Positions 34,758 to 46,766 of a stretch of DNA of 64,000 bases are shown here, piece by piece; within the stretch, counting starts at the first letter, position 1; each line of letters begins with the position of its first letter. Location of the stretch: assembly GCA_021307315.1 (NCBI GenBank), contig JAJSPD010000015.1:186001-250000 (forward strand), in the 5' to 3' direction. A model generated the notes under the pieces. That model saw nothing but the letters and a program-made list of their open reading frames with translations. It was not told the DNA's origin and did not search any database. The position numbers and the translations under genes were made by a program. This stretch comes from Bisporella sp. PMI_857. Lineage: Eukaryota > Ascomycota > Leotiomycetes > Helotiales > Helotiaceae.

Positions 34758-34772
34758 GTTGAACGGCAGCAT

Positions 34773-35534
34773 CGAGGTCAGGATGTACGATCAGTGGGGT
34801 GCTAGGAAATTAGCCCCTTATTAAGCACCACTCATGGTCTCTCGTACTTACCCGACTTGAGAGTGGACAGGTCAGATTTGAACTAGCAATCGATAGGATC
34901 TGTGGCTAACTAGAAACCTAAGAATTTCTGGTTGATCCTGATGTGAAGGTTGGTGGTTAAAGACATTAGGCTCAAGGAAACGCGACTTTCCACGTAGACG
35001 GTTGCCCAATTAGGCAAGCGGGAAATCAATACTACTACGAGCTCTCAATTATTCACTATTTCACTTTCATCCGGGCTGTGTACAATAAATTCTAGATATT
35101 CTGGAGCATGCTTGTGACTGGATTCTAGCGGGTAACAAATAAGGTACCATCAGGGCCGGTCAGTCTTGAGCTGGATGGATCATGATCTCATGTCTTATGG
35201 GGAATTCCAGTGCATGATATGGAGTTCAAATTAACTGGAAAATGTGCACATCTAAATTTACGAGTATAATAGTCTCACTACATCATTCTCACGTAAAATT
35301 AGCGAATCTGCGGTGCGGTATAGAATTATAATGGCCTCATTTCAATATTGTAAACCAAATTTGGCATGATCATATGATATGTGTATTTTAGTGCTACCTT
35401 CCATGGGCTAAACACAATAACCTTGAGTGCCATGACTTTATAAACTCCAGATATATATCACCGTCATTTCACTTCTTAGGATGAGAGCAGACCTCGTTCT
35501 CTCCGTGCTTTTGATAATCACAGGCTAGCTCAAG
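34773..35534. other. Intergenic stretch
   Basis: No gene seen. A possible non-coding spliced leader of the BTB gene exists here (GTAAGT donor near 34852, TCCTAG acceptor near 34806 on the minus strand), but it adds no start codon. Confidence 0.35.
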
Positions 35535-36213
35535 TCAAGGATCAATTTGTGTACAGCCAGCTAGTTCCCTCACCAGAAGATATGTGTCCGTCCAGGAGTC
35601 CTTACTCTCCTTCGTAGTTTCAAGAATCTCATCGCTAGTCCAAGTGTTGCCGCTTTCGGCATTGACAACCAAGTCCTTGGCCACTGCCACGGTAAGGTAG
35701 ACATATGGTCTAGAGAAAATAACCTCTGATCTTGGGCTTCTTGACGGTGTTGTTGTACGCAAATGAGATAGAAGTCATACGTAGCACACACTTCCCAGTT
35801 CGATAGAACTTAATCATGGTATCCAGAGTCTTATCTGTGAGATCATCGATACCATATTTCTCAGCGAAAATAAATAAGCCTATCAACTCTGAGGAGGGAT
35901 CAAAAGAAGAAGTGCTTTGTTGGTAGACTTTCCCTGATATAGCTAGGTTATAGATTTCTTTAACGCGGCAATATTATCATCAGGGAGCCTGATATTCTAG
36001 TTAATAACGATGTGCCAAGTCGCAGTTAGGTCAGGTAGAAATACAGTATCAACTTACTCAGCATTGTGTGAGAATCCTTCGAAGAGATCGCTAGTGAACA
36101 TCTCTTCAAAAACTGCAACACGTGTGCACAAAAGCCTTATGAAGAGAGAAAGCCATGTTCGCTTCACCCGGTCTAACTTGGATGTTTACAATCTCTGATC
36201 TCATCATCCTGAG
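35535..36213 (-). pseudogene. Decayed BTB/POZ relative
   Basis: The minus strand encodes, in order but in several frames, the same blocks as the BTB gene at 34143: EIVNIQVRPGEANMAFSLHK, FEEMFTSDLFEGFSHNA, RLPDDNIAALK, LFIFAEKYGIDDLTDKTLDTM, and a C-terminal stretch ending GCTQIDP at 35535. Frameshifts separate the first and second, third and fourth, and last blocks; stops follow each shift (for example just after HTCCSF). Unlike introns, the breaks fall inside conserved blocks and lack splice signals. It looks like a second copy that lost function. Confidence 0.65.
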
Positions 36214-36586
36214 AAGCTGTATTAGCATGAAGTAGAAATATAGTTAGAACAAAACACACCTCCCTAGAGAATTCGTGGCGTCAAACTGTACAGTCATGAA
36301 CAAAAACCGATCCTCTTCTGGTAGAAGCGATATAATCTAGTGTAAAGTAAGCACATGTTTGTCTTCGCAAATCTGTATCGTGGGCATACCTGAGTTCACT
36401 GTCTAGATACTAACTACATGGAAGCTCGCGAAGTGTGAAGGGAGCGGGTAAGATAGGCAAATGAAATGAGGGAAGTCAGCATGGGCGTGTGGTTCTTGTC
36501 CACTATTGGAGCCAACAAAAGACTACTGGAATTTACCCTTATGGATGGAAAAGAATCTGTCCACACTTGAAGTTGGAGGTGCCTCT
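36214..36586. other. Intergenic stretch
   Basis: Nothing recognised on either strand. Confidence 0.4.
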
Positions 36587-37372
36587 TCAAGGAAGATACA
36601 GGCGAGGCTTTGGAATCACGTGGGACTCTCTTCCTCCCCTTGTTGGGCGATACTGCTTCGAGTTTTTATCGTTCATTTCCCAGTCCGCCCGTGTTGGAAC
36701 CGTTCTGTACTGCCAGTACAACTTGCACAATGGCTCATTGTAATTGTCGAACAGAAATTCCATTACACGAACATTGTCACGGAGTGTCCGTAGCTCGCCT
36801 CTACATGTAACAGATCTACAGTAACCCTCATCCGCTTGGCAGAGCGTTTCATAATTGTGCAAGACTTTGCATGGATTCGCGGCGACTTTGTCGTAGATGA
36901 GGTCGAGATTCTGATACCCAACATTATAAGTAGTACAGCGAGCGCGGATCTTTAGAACCGAGACCACGTGAGGCTGATTCAAGTTTAAAAAAATACCAAT
37001 AAAGAAGTGGGACATGCTTACTCGATCTAAGAAAAGCTGAGCCAAGCGCTTTAGATGGAAGTGTTTGAAAGCTTCGGGATTATCTTGTGGATCAAGTTCG
37101 TACCCTTTACGGAGGAGATCTTCCATTTGTTGAAAACCTTTAATTGTCTCTCGCATAGCAGTCTCCAACTTCTTTCCAAGCTCAACAACATCCTCCGATG
37201 GAAACTTCAGCCTCTCCTTTTGGGCAGCTTCTTTGGCAGCATCAATCCAATTCTGATTAATGTTAGCAGTGGTCCAGTCATGTTATTCTGTAGAGCAGCC
37301 ACATACAGAATGATGGATACTCATAATGTGGTTGATGATGGCATTGTGTCTTGCTTCTTTGAGGTCATCCAT
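36587..37372 (-). CDS. Hypothetical protein, two or three exons
   Basis: Exons 37307-37372 and 36587-37252 (minus strand); a 54-bp phase-0 intron (GTATGT, gctaac branch, AATCAG acceptor) joins MDDLKEARHNAIINHIMSIH to NWIDAAKEAAQKERLKFPSE. About 243 residues. The first half is helical and charged (DVVELGKKLETAMRETIKGF). An in-frame 48-bp segment at 36974-37021 with GTAAGC and AATCAG ends may be a further intron, giving 227 residues. The second half has several Cys (RARC, LCQADEGYCRSVTC) and a Tyr/Asn-rich stretch. I do not recognise a family. It sits between a BTB pseudogene and an F-box-like gene, with no operon-like relation. Confidence 0.65.
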
Positions 37373-38272
37373 GCTGATAGATTTACTTCGTGCCAATGGA
37401 TCAAGTGATAGCAACGGCATGGGACGTAATGTTAGAGCTTATAAGAAAGGTGTGACAAAAATCGCTTGTTTATGGTTCCCAGAAACAATTTAGGGGAAGG
37501 AAATCCAGGGTAGGAATATGTTCTCATTAACTTCTGTGATTCAATAACCTTGGAATATAGACTGTGGTTGTCAATAAAAGGGGTTTGACAGCCGTGGGGA
37601 CTTAATATTTTATGAGTAATCGGAAGGCAACTCACATGCATGACCTCAGCATGGCTGAATATATTATTAAAATGGGGCGTGAATCATCCAGTTGCGAGCC
37701 GCATTCTGAGTTGTGACTGCGAATGAAGCATGCTGGCTGGCACATGTATTGATTATCTTGCGATTCTCTTATGCTACATGAATAGTGCATTTCCATAATA
37801 ATTATGGAGTAATATCCTTACGAACTTACTTGTAGCATGCCTTTCAGTATCATACATGCTTTTCAGTATCATACATGCTTCCTCAAGATCCAGCGCTATT
37901 GACATCCCCCAACCATCACTTAGTTCACCCTACCCTGAAAATATAACGCCAAGCAATATCACGAGGATATGCATCAGGTGACCTCTGCCTGAAATGCCAA
38001 GTAATTTAGAGCCTTAGAGCCTATCAGGAGTGTTGATATTTAGGCAACAAGCACTCTACACACTGCTATCTCGTGACAGCGCATGAGGAGCGTATTCTAT
38101 GGAGTTACCACACGACACCAAGGAGGTGGTGGGGCAAGGTCCCAAAGATATAAAAGTGCTGGCTTCTCTGCTGTGAAGCAAATGGCCCTATTTTATAGAT
38201 CTCATCGCCTACTGGCCCAACCAATTGACCCAGCAATAACAATCAGCATTTCGACCAGTATTCAAGGGAATC
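37373..38272. other. Intergenic region with short tandem duplication
   Basis: No gene. Near 37842-37880 the sequence tttcagtatcatacatgc occurs twice in tandem. Confidence 0.5.
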
Positions 38273-38995
38273 ATGGCAACATTTAATTTTTTCAACGAAT
38301 TTCCTCCCGAGATTCAGTTTATGATTTTTCAGTGCTGTTCACCAAACGATAGAACTTGCCTTAGCTTAGCTAGGTATGCTTCAGATCACCATTTGCGAGC
38401 CATACATATCTCTAACCTCCCTCAGCAAGCGACTCTATGCTCTCGCCGACCATAAAGGACCTATCTCCCTCGAGACTACTGGAGAGGAATATCTTTGTGG
38501 CTCTGAAATAGCAGCTAAGGACCCTAAAACGTTTCCGACAGCGACATTGCGGCATCCAGCAGAATGCCATGAGTTATCACGAGCAGAATATAACAGACGG
38601 AGAGAGATGGAGGGGTTGCGTCCCGTAATGTTTAAAAACTGTCGTAACAGGTGGAGAAGGATTCATTGTGAATGTTTCACGAGAACTTTTAAATTGCATC
38701 ATCGATTGAGGACATGGGTCCCTAGCGGAATGAGATATTGTGGCACATGTAGCAAGTTCACAAGGCGAAAGAAGCAACACAATTGGAGATGTAGGTGGAG
38801 GCTTTCTTCTACTTAATGATTCAGTGGTACTGACTTGTTCTAGGTTATCATGGACGGCCCAAGCAGAGACGCCACAAGCCTATGTACTGGTCACATACTT
38901 CTGTTGGTGGTGGCTGTACTCGCAAGACATGGAAGAGCATATTACATAAGCGTTCTAGAAGAAAGGCCATGGTAGCGGCGAATGCTTCATGCTAA
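38273..38995 (+). CDS. F-box-like protein with Cys-rich C-terminal half
   Basis: Three exons, 38273-38373, 38426-38790 and 38844-38995; introns of 52 and 53 bp; 205 residues. The first intron (GTATGC, tctaac branch, CTCAG) restores the fungal F-box-like opening FFNEFPPEIQFMIFQCCSP ... CLSLASKRLYAL. The second intron (GTAGGT, actgac, TCTAG) restores a C-terminal stretch HNWRCYHGRPKQRRHKP ending in a basic tail. Cysteines RYCGTCSKF, CECF and HNWRCYH suggest a possible zinc-binding unit. F-box proteins recruit substrates to SCF ubiquitin ligases; here only the N-terminal half fits, and function is unknown. Total length is an exact multiple of three over all exons, which supports the model. Confidence 0.75.
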
Positions 38996-39300
38996 TATTA
39001 GTGAATCTATGTAAAAATAAGTCATCTGTAAAATCTTCAATTGATAACGGCTAGTTATCTCAACTGCAATAAAGAAATCTAGTTCGATTTACGTGACGTT
39101 TCTCTACGTTATATATTGAAGTGGTGGTATAGGCATATGACATGTCGAACTATGGACAACGAATTAAAACTGGATTTCAATCACATTCTAAGCAATACGG
39201 AACAGCATATAGCAGCTTCCCTCGAGCTTCCAGAGGATCCTAACACATCTCACCGTACACCAGGTTCCAAGTTACGTCTCTGCAAATTATGAAAGTGTAA
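38996..39300. other. Convergent intergenic stretch
   Basis: Shared 3' flank of the F-box-like gene and the homeodomain-like gene; AT-rich, no feature seen. Confidence 0.45.
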
Positions 39301-40444
39301 TTAGCGTCTGCTTCGACGGTTGCGATGTCCTCCGCCCTGCATAGATTGGTACAGGCCTGTCCCCTTCCACTTCTCCTCCTGGATCTCAACCATCTCATCC
39401 AATTCTTTGATCCGGACTTCAGCCTCTACCTTCCTAGCCATACTCTCCTTTAGGTCGCGTTCTTGGCTCTCAATCAGCTCTTGTTCCTCGAATGAAAGAT
39501 CCTCTTTGGTGCGTGGCTTAGTCTCGCCGTTACCACGATTTCGCTTCAGATTCTTATAGAAGGGAACCGTGCCGTTGTTGATTGGTTGTCGGTTAGCCAA
39601 TTGAGCAGCAGCTTCTGGATTCCGAAAGGCTTGAGAACCTCCGGCTCGTGCGAGCGCGCGATCGACTTCATGAGTAGCTTCAAAGTCTGTAGTTTCGCCT
39701 TTTGAGAATGCCTGGGAATTTCCATTACGTGCAATACTGACGTTGGCTTGGTCTGCAGGTTTTTGAGGAATACCTTGGGGTTCGGGCAGAGATTGAGAAT
39801 TCCTCACGAGTGTATTGTCGTTGGCGGGTTGAGAAGTAGTACCTTGAGTTGTAGGTTCAGCTTCTGGTAGAGACTGAGGTTCGTTGATGCGATTGTGAGC
39901 AGAAGCTGTACGACGTAGAGGGGATTGAGCAACCGAGATGAGCGAGGATCTCAAAGTGGTAGATTGTGGCCCTTCTGGAGCAACTGCTTGTTGAATTGGA
40001 CCACCCTCCGTACCGCCACCTTCTTCATTGTTATCTTCTTGAACGTGAGATGTTGCGGTGCCACCATTTTCTCCAACATGCTGAACCATACCTGTATTGA
40101 CCTCATCGTTTGTCTTCGTCTCACCACCCAAACCTCCACCAGCACTAAACGCTGCGTCTGCAGCCATTTTTTCACCTTTGTTAAATTGCATCACTTTATT
40201 TATACTGTCTTTTCTTCTTCTCTGCGCAAAGTAGTCATAGGTCGTGCGCCTGTTGAGTTTCAGCTCAGCGGCCAGGGTCTGTCGGCATTCTAATGAAGGC
40301 CAGTTGTTCTTCTCGTACTCTTCCCGAAGCCTAGTAAGTTGAGCGTTGGTGAGAGGCTGTGGAAAGACAGTCAGATTAGTTGTGATCTCTGCTTTAGATG
40401 TGAGGGCACAGTTCGCTTCTTCACGCTTTAAAACAGCTTACCAT
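39301..40444 (-). CDS. Divergent homeodomain-like protein with long disordered tail
   Basis: Exon 1 is only the ATG (40442-40444); an 85-bp intron (GTAAGC, CCACAG) leads to exon 2, 39301-40356; 352 residues. Residues 3-50 read like a homeodomain: LTNAQLTRLREEYEKNNWPS, then LAAELKL, then YDYFAQRRRK. The last block parallels the recognition helix WFQNRRxK, but Trp48, Gln50 and the near-invariant Asn51 are replaced by Tyr, Ala and Gln. The remainder is low-complexity, rich in Gly, Gln, Asn and Thr, then acidic/basic helix (EEQELIESQERDLKESMARK) and a basic end (HRNRRSRR). A DNA-binding role is inference; loss of Asn51 makes it uncertain. Without the intron the homeodomain-like part would have no start codon. 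Confidence 0.7.
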
Positions 40445-42039
40445 TTTAGTTACTAATCTGCCATTCACATAGCTAATTGTGGACCTATAATGTGCTCTGT
40501 ATTCACAGAGGGGATAAAAGAAGCGTGTTAGATAAGTATTCTCCTTATTGTTTCGTACCTTGGTCTATATTTCGCGAGAAATGATGGGTCACGTGTAGGC
40601 CATAAAGTTACATTCACTGTTGTTAATAAAGTAGCATGACAACGCATCACCTTTCTAGCTACTTAGTTTGTTAAGGAGAAAAGTATATACAAGCTTTAAG
40701 AATTTAGAACGCAAAGGATACGGAGGTCTGCAAGTCGAAGAACTAAGACTTCAATTGCCGTAAAACAAATACAAGAGCACGAAGCACATAGCATAGAAAA
40801 TACAAGAAAATTGCATCACCACTTGCCATTGAGCCTTTATGGAGCAAAAGCTTCTTTGAATTTTCAGTTTCTTGCCATTACCACAGCTACTTCTAGAAAG
40901 GTTACTCGTATGATGCGGTCGTCATCAAGCACATCGGGCTTTTATCGTTCTAAAAAGATGATAGAGATGCCGACATATGCTGATTGGGATAGTATGATCA
41001 GGTGCTTGGACCGAGTGGTGCGGAATTAAATGATCAATTTATGAGGCTCAAGTCCAGAAGTGAGAAAGTCTGCATGTTTATGAGAAATAAGAAATTGCAG
41101 CTGTGCGTGACAATGCTCACAGACTTTTCTCTAAAATTAGTCATGCAGCTTCTTCCTTTGAATAAACTCTTGATATCGCTTAGGCAGTAGAAGCGCGCAA
41201 AGCGCGGAGCCTAGTTGCAAGCCTCGTTGTGGTGACTTATACTTAGAAGTAGATGATCGTTAATATAATGCTGTATCAGAACTCATCTCTAGCCCTTCAC
41301 TAAGTCTAAAACACACCAAGTGTACTTGTATTTGCTTTAATCAAGGCTATCATATTTCATATAGCTACCATAGCCAACTCCATCTTAATCCACCTTGGAG
41401 GCAATTTTTCATCTAACATAACTAAATAAATTACATATAGGTTTTTCAGAAACTTGCTTCACCTTTCTACTTACAGTCTATAAGTCAAGAATTTGTTCAC
41501 ACTCCAGCAGCAATCCCTATACTCAAGATTATCTTAAAGATCCTAAGACCAAGCTTGGTTCTACAAGAGAGCAAAGTTGCAGGAGTCGGCGGATGTTGGC
41601 AGACTCTAGTAGTAACTGATTCTCAGAATTCCTTTATCTACTCACGGCAAGATTACGATACCAGTCACAAGTGTCGCACAGAGGCAAGATCTCTATATTT
41701 CAGCCTTAGCCATTGTTCATTCTCCTCCAACCTCCGATCAATAGTCTTTCGTACACAAATCACTTCTTCAACCCGTTCTAATTGCTAAATCGCAATAACT
41801 CCATCGAGAATAGCTCCCATCCACTAGAGCGAGTCTGCAACACGCCAGATACAAAGCTGCACAAACAGTGAAGGGTTCCAAGGGACCCAACCTCTCTCCT
41901 ATCTCAAGCAGACAGATTCGCCAACACCTTTTGGGAACTAAGTACCACTTTCGTTTCTTCAGAGCCAACTATCCACAAAATTCTAGCCTTAAAGCAGTCT
42001 CATATAGCGGGAGAGAAAATAAAACGTTGTCCGCACAGC
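40445..42039. other. Intergenic region between divergent genes
   Basis: Divergent promoters of the homeodomain-like gene and the MFS transporter. No gene recognised on either strand; longest frames lack coding character. Confidence 0.45.
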
Positions 42040-44293
42040 ATGTCTACCAATCCAGCCTTGAAAAATAACGCAAGTGCTGCTGGAAACGAACCGTCATATC
42101 AGCTTAGGACCTTCTGTCGGCGGGAACCACCCGACATCTCAAGCCACCCAGCCTTTAGGCAGAATACTGGCGTGCAACAGCAGCAACATCTCCTGCAGTC
42201 GAACAATAATGCAGGGACAACTGCGGAAAACAGGTTTTCCCAACCGTCATCCTCTGAAACCGAGCCTGACAAACTAAATCCACAAAATGGCCATGCAGGG
42301 ATGGATACTGGACTTAAGAGTGCAGATGGAGAGGTACGTATCTATTTTCTTGGTACATGAGTGACCGAGAAGGTTAAAAGAATGAGAGAACTAGAGTCAA
42401 AGAGATCTTGCGTATAAGCGCAACTCGCTAAAGCCCTTCGGCTAAGCCCCTGGTTTTTCGGCTAAATTTCCGCTTTTCTTACCAACGTGAAGACCTTGCG
42501 GAAGAGAAGGTGCCCGGAGATGGGGCGAGTTTGTTCATCCTTTGTATGATATATAACATTGACAAAGAATATTTTGCAAAATTTTGCCCGGCGGTTTCTT
42601 CCTATAGTAACTCGTTCGTTGATGGCCTTATTAACTTGCAATTGTCCAGAATATAGCTGACGCTCCCAGATTCAGCAGCCCGCCTCCGCCGACACTGATC
42701 CAGATAATCCTCGAATTTGGAGTAAAGGGAAGAAAGTTTGGATTTGTCTCTTTGTGCTGTTATCTGGCTTTGTGGCGTAAGTCTTGGTTTCTTGCCCTTT
42801 CATCTGTACATTTGTGAGACGACATGTAGAGTATATGAGAAACGTACTAAATGCAAACCTTCTGTATTTACCTCCGCAATGGCAACCACTTTCCTAATTC
42901 TTTCTCAGAACAATCGGTACGCCAATTTACATCGCCGCTATCCCGCCCATAACAAGTCTCTTCCACGTGGCCCTGCTCCACGCCATCGTCCCCGCCTCAA
43001 CCTACGCATTCGGTATCGGTATTGGCGCGCTCCTCCTCTCCTCTCTTAGCGAATTTCTCGGACGCCCGCTGGTCTACCGTATAACTACACCGCTCTGCGT
43101 TCTATTCACAGTTATCGGCGGCGCATCCACCACCCTCCCGCTCATCAGTGTCTCACGCTTCCTCTCTGGCTTCTTGGCCGGGCCATGGATGACCATCGGT
43201 GCAGGCATCATGAGCGACGTCTTCGACGTCAGCTTAGAGAGAATCGGGACCGCATTCGCTGTAGGGTATGTCGTGGTGATTATCCTTGCAACGCAAATAG
43301 GCCCTATTGTGAGCCCCGTGATTGAGGAGGAATATGGATGGCGATGGACATTCTGGGTTGATGCACTTTTGGTTGCATTGGTGATGTGCGGTTCCTATGC
43401 TTTGCCAGAAACGTTCTATCCGCAGATCCTGAGAGAGAAGGCTCGAATATCAGGAAAAGCAGTTGAGAGAAGTAGGTGGGCGAAGGAATGGATGGTGTTC
43501 ATTGGGCGACCGCTTCATAGTACGTGTTCTCTGCTTGTTTAGCTTGTAATGAAATATAGAGCTAACTTGAACAGTGATGATGGTCGAACCGATTATTTTT
43601 CCTTCCAGCCTTCTTCTTGCCGTTACCCAGTCTGTAGTATTTTCTTACTACGTGTCGTATGCACTTCTTTTCGAGCGGATCTACAGCTTCACAGCGTACA
43701 AGGTCGGCCTAACTTTCATCCCCATTGTTATCGGTTCGCTTTTGGCTGTTCCCCTCATCAGCTTCATTGACAAGAGAACATACCAACCGCTCCGTGCCAT
43801 CGCGGTAGCAAATGGAACCACCGTGCCACCAGAGAAACGTCTCTATCCAGCGATGATAGGCAGCTTTACGCTACCAGTCTCATTGTTCTGGTTGGCATGG
43901 AGCGGAAAGCAAGGGATACACTGGGCAGCACCTGTTGCGAGCGGTGTGCTATTTGGGTTTAGCTACGTACTGAATATGCTTTCTCTTCCCATCTACACAA
44001 ACGACATTTATCCCGCTTACAGTGCTTCTGTACTTGCAGCTAGCACATTCACTCGCTTCACGGTCTCTGCCTGCTTTCCACTTTTTACATACCAGATGAT
44101 CGATAGCCTTGGCTTTAGCTGGGCTATGACGCTTCTAGCCTTTATAACTGTTGCTATGATTCCTGTGCCATGGATATTCTGGAGATGGGGACCAAGATTA
44201 CGCAAAATGGGAAAGTACGAAAAGCACAGAGACATCCTGCCGACCGTAATTGGAAGGCAAGCCGTTGTTGACGAGAGTTTTGAAATGTGTTGA
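42040..44293 (+). CDS. MFS transporter, DHA1 (drug:H+ antiporter-12)-like
   Basis: Four exons: 42040-42333, 42670-42776, 42909-43519, 43575-44293; 576 residues, divisible by three over all exons. The first ~100 residues are polar, Gln/Asn/Ser-rich and cytosolic. DPDNPRIWSKGKKVWI precedes TM1, a hallmark of fungal DHA1 carriers. Between TM2 and TM3, SEFLGRPLVYR matches the MFS motif A region; GWRWTFWVDALL and LPETFYPQILREKA follow around TM6. The second half has six further hydrophobic segments. Substrate is unknown: multidrug, polyamine or toxin export are possible. The first intron is long (336 bp), and its acceptor could be 42669 or six bases downstream. Confidence 0.88.
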
Positions 44294-44508
44294 TATGGGA
44301 AGAGGAAGAAGGTACGATTCGAAGCAGGAACTGGTTTTATATTTGCGTGCAATTTTCTTTAGTCTTGTCGGCAGTAGGAGTTCGGTGGGTGTCCTGCTTT
44401 CGACGTATATCGCAGACTCTCAGGATAGAAATCTGCGATAGAACTCTAGCGATGAATTATGATTTTACATTCTTACAAAATGCTTCGTAAGTTATTTGTT
44501 GCTGATAG

Positions 44509-46427
44509 CTAATAGTCATATTGTACTTTTGGCTCTTTCTCTTCTTTTGACTCCTGTAGAATCCAGTTGCTCTGCGCCCATGTATATAGCCTTTCATGAT
44601 TAAAACCCCGCTTGTTCATCTCCTCTAGAATACGCCAGGCCCTCTCATCACCTTTAGCCACACACCTTTTGACCATGTGGGTCGCAGTACCTTGCCTCAT
44701 CCACCACTTCTCCCCTCGAGATTTGCCGACGGACTCCATCTCCTCTAAATACTTAAATGCGTCGGAGAAGTCACTCCCTTTTATGCAGATCAAAATCAGA
44801 CGATCGTATGTCAAATGCGTCGGTACAATCTTGAGCGCCCGCATCTCCGAGGCCAGAAACATGGCGAGCGGCTTGGGGTCACGGACAGTTTCATCTTCGA
44901 GCTCGCCGTCATCACGGCTGAGGGTGCGTAGGAGAATATTGAACGTTTCGCTATTGGGGCCGGACGGGCAAATGTTGTGGAGTTGTTTATATCGGACTAA
45001 TCCTTCGGAAAAGCTCATAGTAGATAAGGTCGCTTCGAGTACTACATTCGCGGCTGCGATAGGTATCACATGCCCTGCTGCATGCATATTTTCGAGTATC
45101 CTCCACGCTTCAACTACGCGCGACTTGTCCCTAGCTGCAGTGTGTGAGTCTCTATCAGAATCCTGTGCGAGATGGGTGTATATTGGGCGAGTGTGTGTTT
45201 CGTTAGGCTCTATGCCTGCTTTTGCCATAATGATAAGGACTCGGAATGCGGTTGTAAGATCCCCAGACTTTACGTATGCCTCTAGTAGTGGTTCATAGTG
45301 ATATGCAGATAAAGCTGTTTGACGGGTGGAAAGAGTTCGGAGCGCAGCCGTTGCGAGCACGGCATCACCATATCGCCCTGCAAGATTAATGACATTCAGA
45401 CACATTCCATCTGAAGGATTGAGTCGTGCAGTCTGTACACATGCTTTCCATACGTATGATGTCCCTTCATGCTAAATAAACATCAGGGGCGCCCTTTTAA
45501 GGGGCTCAAGGCAGAACTTACATGATACGCTTCACTAAATTTATCTAACAAATAGTACCATATGTTCAAGTCGATGTTGTGCCCCTGCTCCTCATACCTA
45601 TCACTCAAAATCTTGAGCGCCAAATCCAGCTCATCCACTTCAACAAGCCTATAAAGCAACACATCATAGAGCCATGGCTGAATGTTTAGTCCATCTACCG
45701 CCATCTGCTCCAATCTATCAATCGCCAACTCAAATTCGCGATCCCTCAGATGTGTAAGCACAAGATTATGGTGTCCATCAGGCGATAATCCGAACCACCA
45801 TTCCTTCATCTCTTGCATAACCTGCGCTCTGAAGATATAATCAGGATGATTGACAAGAACCTCAAGCAAAGCATGATAGAACCATGCATCTGGCTTGATT
45901 CCTTGCTGCCGCATCTCCTCATATAACCGTTTTGCGACCAAGACACTCCCCATTTCTGCATCGCTGTTCGCGCGAATAAGAGCATCGTAATGGAGCAACG
46001 CCGGTTTCTCGCCCCGATCGACAATCAGATAGTCGACAAGACTACATATCTTGCGATAGCTATCCGGTTCGGTGCAAAAGCGCTTCAGGATCTGATGGAG
46101 TTGCTCATTGGGTATCTGGTCGAGCTCCGTAAGTTCTGGGTCTGCGATAGCAAGCTGTTTCTTCAGCGGGCGTTGTGTCCTTGAAGTACGGGCTACCTCT
46201 TGGACCTGCGTGCGTGTAGTGACTTCCTCAATTTGTGCCTGCGGTGCAACAGCATCACTAAGTCGTGGGCGGCAGGTGTAAAATGCTCGCCGACTGAGAA
46301 CATTTTTAGGGAGTTGTTGTTGGATTGAGGATCGTGGCAATCGAGCAACGCGCGAGACAACTATGTCATCGAACGATGGACATAGGCATCGCCAAAGTCC
46401 GTCGATTGGGATGCGAGTGGTTGGCAT
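44509..46427 (-). CDS. Pentatricopeptide-repeat protein, probably mitochondrial
   Basis: Exons 45522-46427 and 44509-45471 (minus strand), 50-bp phase-0 intron (GTAAGT / TTTAG); 622 residues. The N-terminus is basic, Arg/Ser-rich and low in acid residues (LPRSSIQQQLPKNVLSRRAF), as in a mitochondrial presequence. Repeated helix pairs of PPR type follow: YEEMRQQGIKPDAWFYHALL, IDRLEQMAVDGLNIQPWLYD, YVKSGDLTTAFRVLIIMAKA, LASEMRALKIVPTHLTYDRL. Such fungal PPR proteins act in mitochondrial RNA stability or translation; the specific RNA target cannot be told. The first in-frame ATG after a stop is at 46427. It lies head-to-tail with LSM4 upstream. Confidence 0.88.
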
Positions 46428-46766
46428 TGAGATTGTCAATCCTCAGTCGTTGCAGAATCTTAAAATTTGGAAATGTCGAACAGAGCTTCAGCCTCGCGAC
46501 GCATCACGTGCACGGTCAAGGAAACATCATAATTGTAAAATAAAGCTTCTGATGCTCCCACAAATTTCGTCTTTATATTACTTCTTCTGTTCCTGGCCCA
46601 AGAGGCATCTCTATACACTTGTGCTGATGCCTCCTAAACCAACGCCAAACCCCATGGGCGACGTTGGCGCAGTCCTCAACATTGATGGGTATCAAAGCCT
46701 TGCAAATTTCCCGGCCGTCGGCCTAGTATGCGATATGTAAAAGCTCCCAGTATCCTTCTCAGTTTC

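Noticed and set aside
34928..34940. ctggttgatcctg, identical to the start of 18S rRNA
   Set aside because: Only 13 bases match; the next bases do not continue as 18S rRNA, and no further rRNA sequence follows.
37842..37880. Short tandem duplication tttcagtatcatacatgc
   Set aside because: Only two copies of about 20 bp in intergenic DNA; not enough to suggest CRISPR-like or regulatory function.
44612..45298. 228-codon plus-strand frame opposite the PPR gene
   Set aside because: Antisense shadow; the minus-strand PPR repeats are unmistakable.
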